Assembly (NCBI GenBank): GCA_033064195.1
Contig: JARBJD010000187.1
Coordinates: forward strand, 62,001 to 126,000
DNA: 64,000 nt
Direction: 5' to 3'
Origin: Blattamonas nauphoetae
Taxonomy: Eukaryota > Preaxostyla > Oxymonadida
In this document: positions 23,284 through 34,649 of the stretch, piece after piece
Position numbering within the stretch: the stretch's first letter is position 1
Layout: each line of letters begins with the position of its first letter
Notes under the pieces: model-generated
The model's input: the letters and a program-made list of their open reading frames with translations, nothing else
Databases searched by the model: none
Told to the model about the DNA's origin: nothing
Program-made: the position numbers and the translations under genes

Positions 23284-23583
23284 CGATTCTTGCATGATCC
23301 AGACAGACCACTTTGATTACAGATGATCAACGAAAACATACAATTGGCCTCTCTCCTGTCATCTCTTTTTTCTTCATCATCAAACTTGCATTCATGTCAT
23401 TCTCTGCCATCCGTTTCACAAACTTCTCCCATTTTCACAGTGTTTCTATAAATTTCGAGAGATTCACTTTTTTGCTGTTTTGGAACTGGAGCCTCGACAT
23501 AACGGTGCATTTTTGTTTGTCTCTCGTGGGACAACCAAAAAAACACATCTTATGGGCAGCTTCTGATCAACAAACCTCTCTTG
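23284..23583. other. Intergenic, nothing recognised
   Basis: About 300 bp between the SPRY-like gene and the coiled-coil gene. It contains short open stretches without motifs and presumably holds the 3' and 5' untranslated regions of the neighbours. Confidence 0.5.
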
Positions 23584-26500
23584 ATGTTGAAGACACCGAC
23601 CAGAGTTTGTTAACTTCATCATTAATTTCCTATTTTCTATCCTTCTTACTCAACTATTTCAGACACCGGCCGCACACACGCAAAGTTTGCGAAGACAGGC
23701 TCAAACTCCTCCAACTGAGACACTTACAGCCTCAATTCAAACATTGTCAAAGGAAAACGAAGAATTGCGTGCTTATGTTGATGTCTTGAAGGAGGCACTG
23801 GACGACAAAGCATATCGAATCGGCCTAGGCGATCTCAAAGTATGTCATCTTTCAATTCCACACCATAAATTTTTTCTTTCATCAACAATATAGGGTGTTG
23901 TACTTCGAGATCTTGAAGTACTCAAACATCAGTGCCGAGCCTTTGAAGAAGATAATGCGCGAAAGGCGGAAGAAATTCAATCTCTCAACTCTCAAATAAC
24001 ATCCCTCAACTCAGATCTTTCCATCGCTCACAAACAAGGGAAAATGTCATCAGATCAAGAATTCCAACTTAACAAAAAATACTTTGATATGGAATCGCAA
24101 AACCAGCAGATCGTGGAAGAAAATAAAAAGCTGGTCACTGAACGCGACACTCTCAAAGAAGCCATGGAACAGTTGGAAAGCGAGCACACTGTTCTTCGAG
24201 ATACACATACAACAGTTTCGGACACGTTGGAACAAGTGAAGGAAGCTAAGAAAATATTGGAGAAAGTTCAGGAGCAAACAGAACAGAATCTGGAGAAGGC
24301 ACGAGAAGATATCAATGCTCTTTCTCATAGTCTGGCAAAGAGAGATTCCGATTTATCTGCTCTTCGCACAGAGAACGAGAAATTCAAAAAGGAGAACAAG
24401 TCGATGAAAGATGAACTTTCTGAACTTGGGCGGACAGCCGAAGAAGCCCTTGCTCTTCAGTCCGATCTTGTTCGAGCCCATTCGGAAATGAAAGAGAATC
24501 TCGAGACAGCGGAGGGAGAGATGAGTCGAATGAGGAAGGAACATTCTGAACGTCAACAAGAGTATGAAACTATCATCGAAAAGCAGAAACAAAATCAACA
24601 GAATCTTGAACATCGAATTGAGGAGCTTCAAAATGATCTGAAGGCGGCCAAAGAAGCGATGAAAGACGTCGAAAAAAACCTGAAAGAAACGGAGAAAAAG
24701 CTCACAGCCAAAGAAATTGAAATGGAAAAATTCACCCATACATCACAGCATTCATCCCAAACACTCTCTTCACAGGTAGAATCTTTGAACGCAAAAATAG
24801 CTGATCTACAGGAGACGAACAATGAATATAAAACACGAACCAACAACGCGATCTCACAAATGGAAAAGGCAAACAATGAACTCTTTGTTATCAAGGCAAA
24901 ATTGGAAGGAACAGAAAAAGATAAAGCTATCCTCGAACGTGAGAACTCCGAACTCCATCTGACAGTGAAGCAACTCAAAGAAGATCAGAAATTGGAACGG
25001 ACTCTGCAGAATGGATCAATGCACAATCTCAAAATGGAGAAGAAACAGGTCGAGGATTCCCTCAGAGAAGCAGAATATGCCCAACAATCTCTCCAAATCG
25101 AAGTCAACGGTTTGAAAGCTGAAATCGCCAAGGCAGAGCGAGATTTCGACAGTAAACTCTCTTCTGTGACTGATGAACGAGACAGACTCCAATCTATGCT
25201 CGAATCTCTCAATGCTGATCAGCGCTCAGTCATGAAAGAGAAACAGGAAGCAACGGAAGAAAAACTTCGAACAGACACAAAATTAGAATCTGCCCTTCTG
25301 AAAAATACTACATTACAACAGGAAAACGCAAAATTACTTTCAGAACTCACCTCTCTCAAACAGGAACACGCCGATCTAGTTTCTGAACACAACAGCCGTG
25401 AACAGGATACTATCCAAGCCAAACTTACCGCAGACGCCTGCAAAACCGAAGCGGAACAATGCCGTCTGGATGTTGAACGAATTACAGGTCAACTTGAAGA
25501 AGAAAGGCGTGCGTTGATTGGACAGATGCAGCTGCTCAGTGCCGACAAAGACCGAGCAGAAGAGGAACGAGCCCAACGTGAACGAGAGCTGGACGAGATC
25601 CGACGTCGCATCGGAAACGAGAAAGATTCTGTCGTCGCCGAGAATCTTCAGTTGCGCCGATTCTCAGAAGAGGCGAAGACCCAAATTGCAGATCTGAAAC
25701 AGACAGTGTCGGAGATGAAGAAAAGCTCCGAACAGGACCGAGCACGACTTGAGGCAGCAGGGGAGCAGAAGATGAAAGACACCAACGCCCAGTTGAAACA
25801 ACTCCAATCTGACATTCTTGCGAAGGAGAGGCAGATCGGTGATTTGCGACAGGAGAATGCGTCGCTGGCGGAGAAGCTTGCTTCGACGAGTCGGGATCTT
25901 CAGCGGATTGAGCAGGCACTTCATGACGAGAAGATTGAGAGGGATGAGGAACGGGCTGTGTTTGAGAGACGAATTCACGAAACAGGAAATGATGAATCGT
26001 TGGCTGTCACACAAAGGATCGAAGCGGAAGATCAACTGAACGAGCTGCGGAGGGAGTTGGAGGCCACTCGACAGGAGCGAGACAGACTCGACAGCGAGCT
26101 GCAATACAAGAACGAGCAAGCAGGGAACCTGCAGGAGGACATGGCACAAGTGGCGAAGGTGAAATCCGAGTTGGAGACTATGTTTGAGCAGATGAAGGAG
26201 GAGAGACACCAACGAGCCATCGAGATGAAAGTGTTGAGGAAGGAGATTGAGGAGCTGACGGACGAGTCGGACAGGCTTCGTCTGCAGCTGGGAGAGGAGA
26301 AGAAGGCGAGGACACGGAACGCAGCTGAGTGGGAAATGAAAGAGAAGGAGATGTCGACAAAAATCGCGATGTATGAGAAGCAACTCGGAAACACAAAAGA
26401 ATTGCACAAGACGGGAAGCGATCAACGCACACTCGCCGAACAGGATGCGCGAAATGTGAGGGAACAACTCGCCATTCTGGACGCAGAAAAGGCAGCACTG

Positions 26501-27205
26501 GAAAACGATTTGAGTGTGGCTGTGCAAGAACTGGAGAATTACCGCGAATCTCTGACGCTGAGTGAGAGCGCTCGTGAAGCGATGAAGAGAGATTGGGACG
26601 AAAAGGATCGTATGCTGACACAGAGACTTCAGGAATGTGAGGAGGAGCTGAGAGAGAGGGGAAGAAGACTCATCGAGGCACAGGAGCAGCTGAACACGAA
26701 GGACAAGGTGTTGGAAGAGATGGAAGCTCTGTACGACGACATCGTCCTGCAGAACACGCGTCTTCAGAGCGAGAACATTCGAGTGAAGGAAAGTGTGAAC
26801 ATCCCACTCACCGCTTCAATCACACGAACACCTCACACACGCGAACCTCTCCGTTATTCACAGATGGCGAAGGAGGAGGAGAGGAACTTGTCTGTCTTCA
26901 GCACAAAAGCAACCACAACACCAACAGCCATTCGCACGCCAGCCACAACACTCCGAAATTCTGGTGCGAACCACACTGGACAAACTGACCTCCATTCTTC
27001 ATTTCACATCGATCGCTCCCAGCCGATCAAATCGTCTTCCTCTCCCTCTCACTCCAACCACCAGGGTCTCGTCACAACTCCTCCACTCAAAGCGCAGACA
27101 GGCCCACACACACCGACATCCATTCGACAGAACCAGCCGGTGCTAAATTCGCGATTTGACGAACTAGATCGACTGGCCAGCCTCACAGATAGTTTTTCAG
27201 GGTAA
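23584..27205 (+). CDS. Large coiled-coil protein, centrosomal/basal-body type
   Basis: Three exons, 23584-23604, 23663-23839 and 23894-27205, with introns of 58 and 54 nt, give 1169 residues in frame (MLKTPTRTPAAHTQ...). From residue about 25 to about 980 the protein is almost continuous heptad-repeat coiled coil rich in Glu, Lys, Gln and Leu (for example ENEELRAYVDVLKEALDDKA and NTRLQSENIRVKES). The last 130 residues are Ser/Thr/Pro-rich and probably disordered. Such proteins are typical of basal bodies, rootlets and Golgi or centrosomal scaffolds. I cannot assign a specific orthologue, because coiled-coil similarity is not family-specific. The tiny first exon is the weakest part of the model. 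Confidence 0.8.
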
Positions 27206-27550
27206 ATTAGGATATTATGGTCTTAATTTCAATTACTCATCTCACAGATCTCGTTTCTTCGCAGTTTTGATCGTGGCCGGTCAGAAGGGAGAACAGTGTC
27301 TAAGAGTCGTTGTTTGAAGTGACCAATGGGAATGTGAGGAAACAAGATTAAATAGAGACTACAAGATTGAACAAGAACCGGGTTTTGACCAGCCATTTTG
27401 AGAAAACACGCTGCACAGAGAGGTTCAGCAAGCCGGGAGAGAAAAAGAGATGAAATAATCATTGCAAGAAACACTCGTTGGAAGGTCCTCCGGGGAGGCA
27501 GGAGAGATTGAAAAAAGACGTGAAGTGCTCTTCGGAAGTAAATGAAGATT
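27206..27550. other. Convergent intergenic region
   Basis: Separates the stops of the coiled-coil gene (plus) and the PTB gene (minus). No gene seen; it must hold both polyadenylation regions. Confidence 0.5.
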
Positions 27551-28970
27551 TCAGAGTCGAGAACGGGTATAGGAAATATTGACTGGTCTGTCACCAAGCA
27601 AGGCTTCGTGTAGCAATGCCATAACGTTGTTAGACGCTTCAATACTTGGTAGTTGTACAATGGCCATGCCTTTATTTCCTTTCGATAGCAGCTGGACTTT
27701 GACAGGCTCTACAACCTTTGAAACAAATGAAACGATTTGATCGAGCGATGTTGATCCAGGAAAGTTGCTGAGGTGGAGGTATTCTGTCGGAGTAGCGACA
27801 AATTTGGGCCCCACAATTCCAGACCAAATGGAGCGAGTTCTCTTCAATTCTGTGTTGTCGAATTCTAACAGTCGTCCTGACTCTGTTGCAGGGAGGGTGT
27901 TAGTGAGGAGGACAGTCTGATATTTTGAGAAATGGATCTGTAAGACATTCCCGAGGAGAGGAGTACCGTTGAGTGCTGTTTGCGCATCTGATGCCTGAGA
28001 TGCTGATGCAAATTGGATAAGTGCGGTACCAGGTTTGTCGCGGAGAAGCTTAATCCTGTGGATGATTCCGTAATTAGAGAATAAATTGAAGAGTTCGTGG
28101 CAGCCCACTGTATCTTCTGGAAATCCGGAGACAATCAAAACCAATTTCTCATCTCCTCCAATCAGATGTCCAGGTGGGGGAACAATGAAGCCTCCTAAAC
28201 CTGTTAAAGGCGTCAGGTAGCTGCTCGGGTATGAAGGAAGCTTCGTTGGTTTATAACAGGTGTAATCATGTGCTTTATCTGAATTAATTGTGATATTTAG
28301 GTCAGTAATGGTGCTAAATTGGATGTGGAGTGTGCAGGAATGAGCATATATGTTCTTTCCATTGAGGTCATTCTTCGCATGCATGGCTGCTGCTACAGTA
28401 CTGAACTGGACGAGGGCCTGGAAACCTGCATCTTTTGAAAACAGAATTATTTTCCGAACAGAGCCAGGCATTGTTGGCTCATATGGAGCAAAGATTCTGT
28501 TGAGGTTGTCGAGCGTAATCTCGTAGAGTGGCTTGACGACGCTGACGAGGAGGACAGGCGAGACTTTATCGTATTCTGTTGATGTTTTCTCTTTTTGGAT
28601 AGTGTTGTGGAGGGATGGCTGGACATAGATAGGATGTGTTCTGGTTATTCAAGAGAATGAGTTGAGAGAGTTTTGAGACGCAAAAAAAGAGAGAGACTGG
28701 AGGTGTAAAGCCATTCCATCAAATTCATTGATGAAGCGTGAACAGTCAGCTTCGGTCTCAAACTGAACTAGTGCCTGTTTCTTTCCATGAAGGAGAAGGA
28801 CGTCTGTAACAAGTCCAAAGCGTGAGCAGAGTTGAACGAGATCGGTCTTGATGAAAAATAGAGAAAGGAGGTTTTCATACCTGTGTGACGATGGGAGAGA
28901 TATTTCGAAGATGTGCTACTCGTGTATTATGCTTAACCGACGACTGTTGTGGATCCAAGTCTCCTTCCAT
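27551..28970 (-). CDS. Polypyrimidine tract-binding protein (PTB/hnRNP L family)
   Basis: Three exons on the minus strand (28970-28881, 28846-28698, 28640-27551) give 442 residues with introns of 34 and 57 nt. Four RRM-like domains are visible. RRM1 starts RVAHLRNISPIVTQTDLVQL, with GKKQALVQFE. RRM2 is VLLVSVVKPLYEITLDNLNRIF, with FQALVQFSTVAAAMHA and LNGKNIYAHSCTLHIQFS. It is followed by the PTB signature segment NINITSDKAHDYT-like (LNITINSDKAHDYTC). RRM3 is LVLIVSGFPEDTVGCHELFNLFSNYG, with PGTALIQFASASQASDAQ. RRM4 is YLHLSNFPGSTSLDQIVSFV. PTB binds CU-rich RNA and regulates splicing and mRNA fate in nucleus and cytoplasm. It is notable beside the many short pyrimidine-rich introns in this window. 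Confidence 0.88.
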
Positions 28971-29097
28971 AAAGTAATATTTCTAGAGCTATTCACGCAA
29001 GGAGATAAAAAAATAACGATGACATACTGTGGATCACGAGGTATGGAGTGAAATTCGCAAGAAGAGTGTCCCGGAGCTTGATCAAACCTTCACAATT

Positions 29098-30206
29098 GAT
29101 TAAGTATATGTCCAACTGTACTATGCACTCTCACCCACTTCACTGCAACCATTGAACATAAAAAATAATAAACCGAGAGTGAAACTTGTATATATGTCTT
29201 CTGTGAGAAGAAAAGTGAAATATGGTATCGACTTGATCCAGACGATTCTCCCAAACTCAGCTCGAATGACTGTTGATCGTGACTTTGTATGAAGTATCAT
29301 TCCATTATCTTACAATTCCAGACAACTTTTACTACAATGAAACCATGATTGGCTGTATTTCACCATCAAGTCTCTAGTGAGATCATTGTTGTCATTAGGA
29401 CTTGAAACTCTCGTTTCAAGCGCGAACAACGGAGTACGAGTGGGAAAGAGCATCGAACATCAGTCAAACACAACCTTTAAAACCTGATTAGGCTTTATGG
29501 ACATGAATTCCAAGAGTTTCCTCGAATCATGAACACCCTTGATTCAATAGTCACGGTTTGTCTTTCTATTTTCAATAATCTCCTGAAAGGCACAAGATGG
29601 ATAACACAATTTCTCCGACTTAGTCCAGTTGGTTTGAAATCAAAGTCATCAGACGGCTGAACCAATTGCATTCTCTACATCTTTATCGAACAGAAACACA
29701 CATTGTCAGACATGTCAGTGTATCAATGTTTGCATTATTCCGTTTCATCTCGCCAGAAGCACAATTCAAACCGGAATTGATGACTCAACATGTTTGATCT
29801 GAACATTTTCTTCATTCATATCGATTCGAAGGTGATATATCTGATGCCTATTGGACATCAATATCATCTCCAACCGAACCGAAAGTATTTAGTTCTGTCG
29901 TCAAGTTAGAATCGAAGAACAGGGACAGAAAGACACATCGTTCATTACCACCAAATTTCACGAAACAAACAGCTCGGAAAAGACGTTGATGTCGCAGAAG
30001 AAGCATGTAAAGTACTTGATCAATGAATGAAGACCCTACAAGTCTAATTGACAGTAAAAATGGAGAAACAGTGAAAGGATCCATCTTAGGTTTTCTTCTC
30101 ACAGAAGACATATATACAAGTTTTATTCTCGGTTTATTGTTTTTTCTGCTCAATGGTTGCAGTGAAGTGGGTGAGAGTGCATAGTACAGTTGGACATATA
30201 ATTACT
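29098..30206. mobile_element. 1.1-kb inverted-repeat element, non-autonomous
   Basis: The ends are inverted repeats of about 125 bp: 29098-29222 matches the reverse complement of about 30080-30206, with a nearly identical core from TATATGTCCAACTGTACT inward to GTCTTCTGTGAGAAGAAAA. The outer bases diverge slightly. CAATT directly flanks both sides (29093-29097 and 30207-30211) and may be a 5-bp target duplication, although AATT is self-complementary, which weakens this. The interior of about 850 bp has no convincing coding sequence. It lies about 125 bp upstream of the PTB start. Confidence 0.6.
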
Positions 30207-30569
30207 CAATTAAACTGACTTCTCACTTCATCGACATCTAGGCACAACTGTAGTGTCAGGAACCGAATGAAAGGAATATGAACGTAAAACAGAGGATTCA
30301 CTCGCTTAGCTTGCTCATCTCTGTCTGCAGCCTTCTCTTCTGCTTGATCGAACTCACTCTTCATAATCTTGCTTGCCTCGTCTCTTTTGCATATATTATC
30401 CTTCGCTTCTTTGTATACTATTTCGATTGAATCCTCGTCAACTGGACAAACTATCGAACTTTCGCTATCTGGATCGTTTTCTGTGCATCTTTCTGTTGAT
30501 TCCGTCTCATCTTTGATTCTACTTTTATCTCTTAATTCGGCACTCACCATACCCATTATATTTCATATG

Positions 30570-32130
30570 AGTTCAGGAACTCTCTCCCTCTCGTTTTATT
30601 CATTTGAGTCAACTCTCAAAACCGGCCATGTGAATCAATCTTCGAAACAAAAGTTGATTTATGGATCATCAAACGGAGGCCCATCCGAAAGCATGTTGTA
30701 TCATTTCTTCCCTCGCACGATCACCGAAACGTCACTCTCAGTGTCAGAAGAAGGATGGGACCACAGACTGTGTGGAGTTGCGATTCTTCCCTGTTTCTCT
30801 CTCACCACTGGCCTCTCGTCACTCAAATCAACTGGATCTGCCGTTCAACTCCAAACAGACACCAAATAGACAGTTTCCTTTCGCCATTTTAGGATAAACG
30901 AACAACTACAATCTGCAATTCGAATCAGGAAACAATCACTGTCACACAAAACGAGCTATTTTTTCCTGAAACTGGTCATTTCTTGATTTCACTCATCGAT
31001 TTCACAGAAGCTGACTCGTCACTCTCAAATTCGGAACAACGAACCCTTCCTCTCTTCTCAGTTTCGGAAACAGGATAATTGACAGTTTCGTCAGCACGTC
31101 ATCTGGAAAGATCGCGCTGTCTGGAGTGTCATTGGTAAACTGCAACGAAGAGTCTCAGGCAGTCGGAAGATTGGTTCAGAGTTGTCGAACTCTATTTGAG
31201 ACTGGAGATGTTGTGATGAAAGGATGTCGATCACGAAAACGAAGGAAGCAGAAAACCATGAGATTATGCTTTCGGGGAAGTATGTTGGATCTGCTGTAAC
31301 GCTGTCGTCGTTCTCAGACACATTTGGGAAGAGTGGAGTGATTTCGCTTGTTGGAAGTCCTTCGCCCTCAACGACGTTTGATTTTTGGAATTGTCGTTTT
31401 GAGAAGAACATTGGAACCGAATCTCAAGATATTTTCGTGTCGGGTGGATGGAGAGAGTTTTTGACTCGCGAGAACTTCACGAACAGTTTCTCCGACAGTG
31501 ACTTTGATCATGTTGTGATTGGATCGAATGCAGGCAACGATCTTCTTCCTTTCTCGATTCTGAAAGTGAATGAGGAGAGAGACGATCCGTTTGCTCTTCG
31601 TCTAATTGAACTTGAAACTGACATTGTTGAATCCGATCAATTGTCGATTGGTTCGAAACGGATTGAACTGTTTGGATCATTGCAATGTTGTGTTCTGGGA
31701 TGCAGTCATTCTGACACGCTTCTGACGATTTCGACAGGCTCTGGATTGATCCACACGCTCACCCTCTCCCACTCGAACCCCTCTTCGCTCTGTCCGTTCA
31801 TGGCGCTGACAGATTCTGGAAAACTCGCTCTTCAATCAGTTTATGTGACTGTCTCACCAATGCCTCTCTGCTCACCTCTGATCTCGTCGTTATCTGGATT
31901 GGTGCCGCTTTCGATGAGCAACAGAAACAATCTTTATGTTATCTCATCACTCATGACATCAAGAAAACCATCGCAAACCCAGTTATTTCCGATACTGGCA
32001 AAATAAGTTTCAAAAACCTGTCTGTGTTGCCCTAACCGAACGGTTCGCACTCCATCTCTGTCTATCAGGATCCAGTTGCTCACATTCCATCGGATTCTTC
32101 AAAGGATTCACAACCTGTCTTTCTCGAAAG
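30570..32130 (+). pseudogene. Decayed beta-helix surface protein gene
   Basis: Coding blocks are scattered over three frames. They include SSGTLSLSFYSFESTL (about 30570), IIDSFVSTSSGKIALSGVSLVNC (about 31075), ENHEIMLSGKYVGSAVTLSS to DFWNCRFEKNIGTES (about 31255-31430), REFLTRENFTNSFSDSDFDHVVIGS and, near the end, IKKTIANPVISDTGKISF. Short Asn/Ser/Gly-rich strands with N-C-x-F turns fit right-handed parallel beta-helix repeats of secreted or surface proteins. From memory, large families of such proteins occur in oxymonads. The frame changes at least three times without intron signals, so the gene is decaying. A signal peptide and transmembrane segment are not visible. Confidence 0.5.
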
Positions 32131-32425
32131 TCGTTCCAGCAGCAATCATCAACAGTCCCCTCAAACGCTCCATCTTCGTCAACTTCGTTTGGGAAGCAGT
32201 GGTTCACGCAGGTGTCCCCATATTCCCCCCTCCTGGGCAGACCAAGTGGACTGGACGGAGTGTGAGTCGCCTTCGAAAGCGGACGTCCAAGTCAGACCCG
32301 TCGAATGTGCTCTGAAAAGTTGTTCTGGCTGCAGTTTCTGAATCTGGCCACCGATCGAAGACAGAAGCACCTGATCGGACTCTCTCCGGCATCCTCGCCC
32401 GTTCGCTGGGCGTCCTTGTTTCATC

Positions 32426-32945
32426 GTGTTCGATGGCTGGATGATACACAATGCGCCAGTGGATCTGGTCCATCATGCTCTCGTAATCGTGTCCGAAAGA
32501 TCCATCAGCAGGGTCGATGTAAATTTGATGTATTCCAGTTGTGGGGAAGTCTGGAACCCGAAGAAGGGTGTCGAAGTCGAGCTGAACGAGAAGTTGGAGA
32601 GGGCTCTGAGTTGTGCATTCGCCTCCAATGTTGTTCTTCTGCTGTTTCGATGGATTGGACTGAACTGCGGATGGACTCACTGTAGGGTATGCGAAACTTG
32701 ATGGAAGATTCGGTTGTCCACCAATTTTGTTGTCAAATGGACCGGTCTTTTGTGGGACGAATGCCAGAGGCAAGCATGGACCTGTTGTCTTCTCTCCCGA
32801 AGTATTGACTCGTGATGTTGGAGACACGAAAATCGATCCGAAAGACTTCGGGAAGCAGAAGAGAGGAGACCCAACTGGCATGGGGTGGAATGATGCGCCC
32901 TCCAAAGCCGAGAAGAGAATGCGGATCTCCATACCACCAAACTGA
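32426..32945 (+). CDS. 3' gene remnant with FGKQKRG...SKAEKRM tail
   Basis: An open stretch at 32426-32690 (VDLVHHALVIVSERSISRVDVNLMY) is followed in another frame by 32727-32945. The latter ends in a basic tail with FGKQKRGDPTGMG and APSKAEKRMRI. The same tail closes the large P-loop gene at 39353. The body of this piece is unknown and may be the end of the beta-helix gene upstream. The longer minus-strand open frame here (32204-32932) is judged a shadow because the tail match lies on the plus strand. Confidence 0.4.
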
Positions 32946-34565
32946 AAGAATCCGCCAGATCATTCCTACTCTCTTCGATCTCGCACGATTCCCTCCAATC
33001 TCAAACAAGCAAGGACCAGGAAATGATCGGGGAAAAGAATTAAGACCATTACACAAAACCATTTCATATTTGTATACCTGTCTGACATGACATGACAGAC
33101 CTATTTTTCGCAAAATCGTTGACATGTCATGACATGAAGGTTTTATTTTATGGGTCCGAGATCTTTTCACTTTTCCTTGAATAAGATGATAATCAAGTCA
33201 ATTCGAAATCCACCAGACATTATTGTGACTTTAGTCCAGTTTTATGTGGCACGTGTTGTAATTTACTGCCTTCTCAGTCAGATGATAACATCTGTATGTG
33301 AATCATGGGATGATCGTGTGCCACATGCTGAACAGGCTATTTCTGCTCTTCTATCGGATTTCTTCGATACCCCGTTGTCCATCAGTGCATTCTGATTAGG
33401 AACTTAACACAATCTCATCCTGGTGGCGACAATCGATTTCTTGATGACTTTCCGTGTCTTTACGACAAGATTGGAACGATTCTGTATGAATTTTCCCTGT
33501 TCACAGCATCATTATGGTAGTTTTCCAGATTTTGGTCATCACACTCACACCGATCACAAGTCGTCTCCAAGTCATCTGAAAGCTGTCATTATCCTGCAAA
33601 GAACAGAACCATGAGACGCAAATTTGCTTTTTTTCACAAATACACATCAAATCGACATCCTTCTTTTATACAAGCGGACCTAGACTTGTTCAATCCCCAT
33701 TCCACATGTGCCTCTGTCAAAACATCATCCACGATTCTTGAATTCGCTCGTTAATTCGTCTGAATGTTCATTCAACCGATATTCTCATGATCTGTATGCT
33801 CTCTTGACTACTTTTCTTCATTATTTTCCCGTTGATCACCCTGTTCTATCACAGAACAGCGAGTCTCTCTACGTTGCCAAAAAATCCGGTGATAGCTGCA
33901 AGAGAAGAGGGATTCAAACCATGTTCCTGCTTTTTCAGTGGTATATCGCATTTTTTCATCATTCATCTTGATTAGAGTCCACATCTCTCCTCCTCACCGT
34001 GACAACGTTGATTTTAATTCACATGGTTCAGTGAACCGACCTCGACTCTTCAATGATGAAAAAAGCGATATTTGTGATCCAATCAAACCATCTCTCTTGT
34101 CTCTACAGTCTTGATCCGTCTGTCACACGATCCAACTACCAACCTACTTTTTCGCATCATCTTTGAGATATATCTCAACAAACGGTCTTATTCTGTCTTT
34201 TTTGACATTGTATGTTCCAATACAGGAATTTTAAAATCACATTTCATCATCATTACATTGTTGTTTTGAATTTTTCATCAAGCACTACCGCATCAGTCTC
34301 TACCGGAATTGCTTTCCAAATCGAAGGAAAATGAGATTTCAACATGTTTCAAACTACCCAGAGCACAATCCGAGAGCTTGACAAGATCATGTTGTGATCA
34401 AATCCCATAGACCGAAATAATTGACATTTTGACATCCAAAAAAACTCTGTCACACAGGTATACATATTTGTTTTCTTCCTTTTCAAGTCTTTGTTCTGTG
34501 AACCTGCTTCAGATCGAAGCGATGACTCCACTGAATGGGATTCCCTTAATAATTAACAATTACAG
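32946..34565. other. 1.6 kb without a supportable gene
   Basis: Short frames only. Around 33430-33500 the plus strand reads FLDDFPCLYDKIGTILYE, which looks like a protein fragment but has no context. Near 33090-33145 are clustered copies of TGACATG/CATGTCA that form small inverted repeats. The rest looks like decayed or intergenic DNA. Confidence 0.4.
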
Positions 34566-34649
34566 CTCTACCTCTCTACTGAAACACAATTCATTAAATA
34601 CGCTACCTTTACGTCTGCCAACAAATCACTTCCTCTTCAACTCAAATCA

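Noticed and set aside
27229-27660. Minus-strand frame overlapping the PTB 3' end
   Set aside because: Out of frame with the PTB exons, hydrophobic and without motifs.
28640-28700. In-frame TGA inside the PTB gene as a break
   Set aside because: A 57-nt GT-AG intron (28641-28697) removes it and yields the expected HLQTHPIYVQ join.
16970-31000. The inverted-repeat elements as Polinton-type or other virus-like elements
   Set aside because: Target duplications are 8, TA and possibly 5 bp instead of 6, the ends do not match, the elements are too short, and no capsid, polymerase or integrase sequence is visible.
32204-32932. 243-codon minus-strand open frame
   Set aside because: The plus strand over the same bases carries the tail shared with the gene at 39353, so the minus frame is taken as a shadow.
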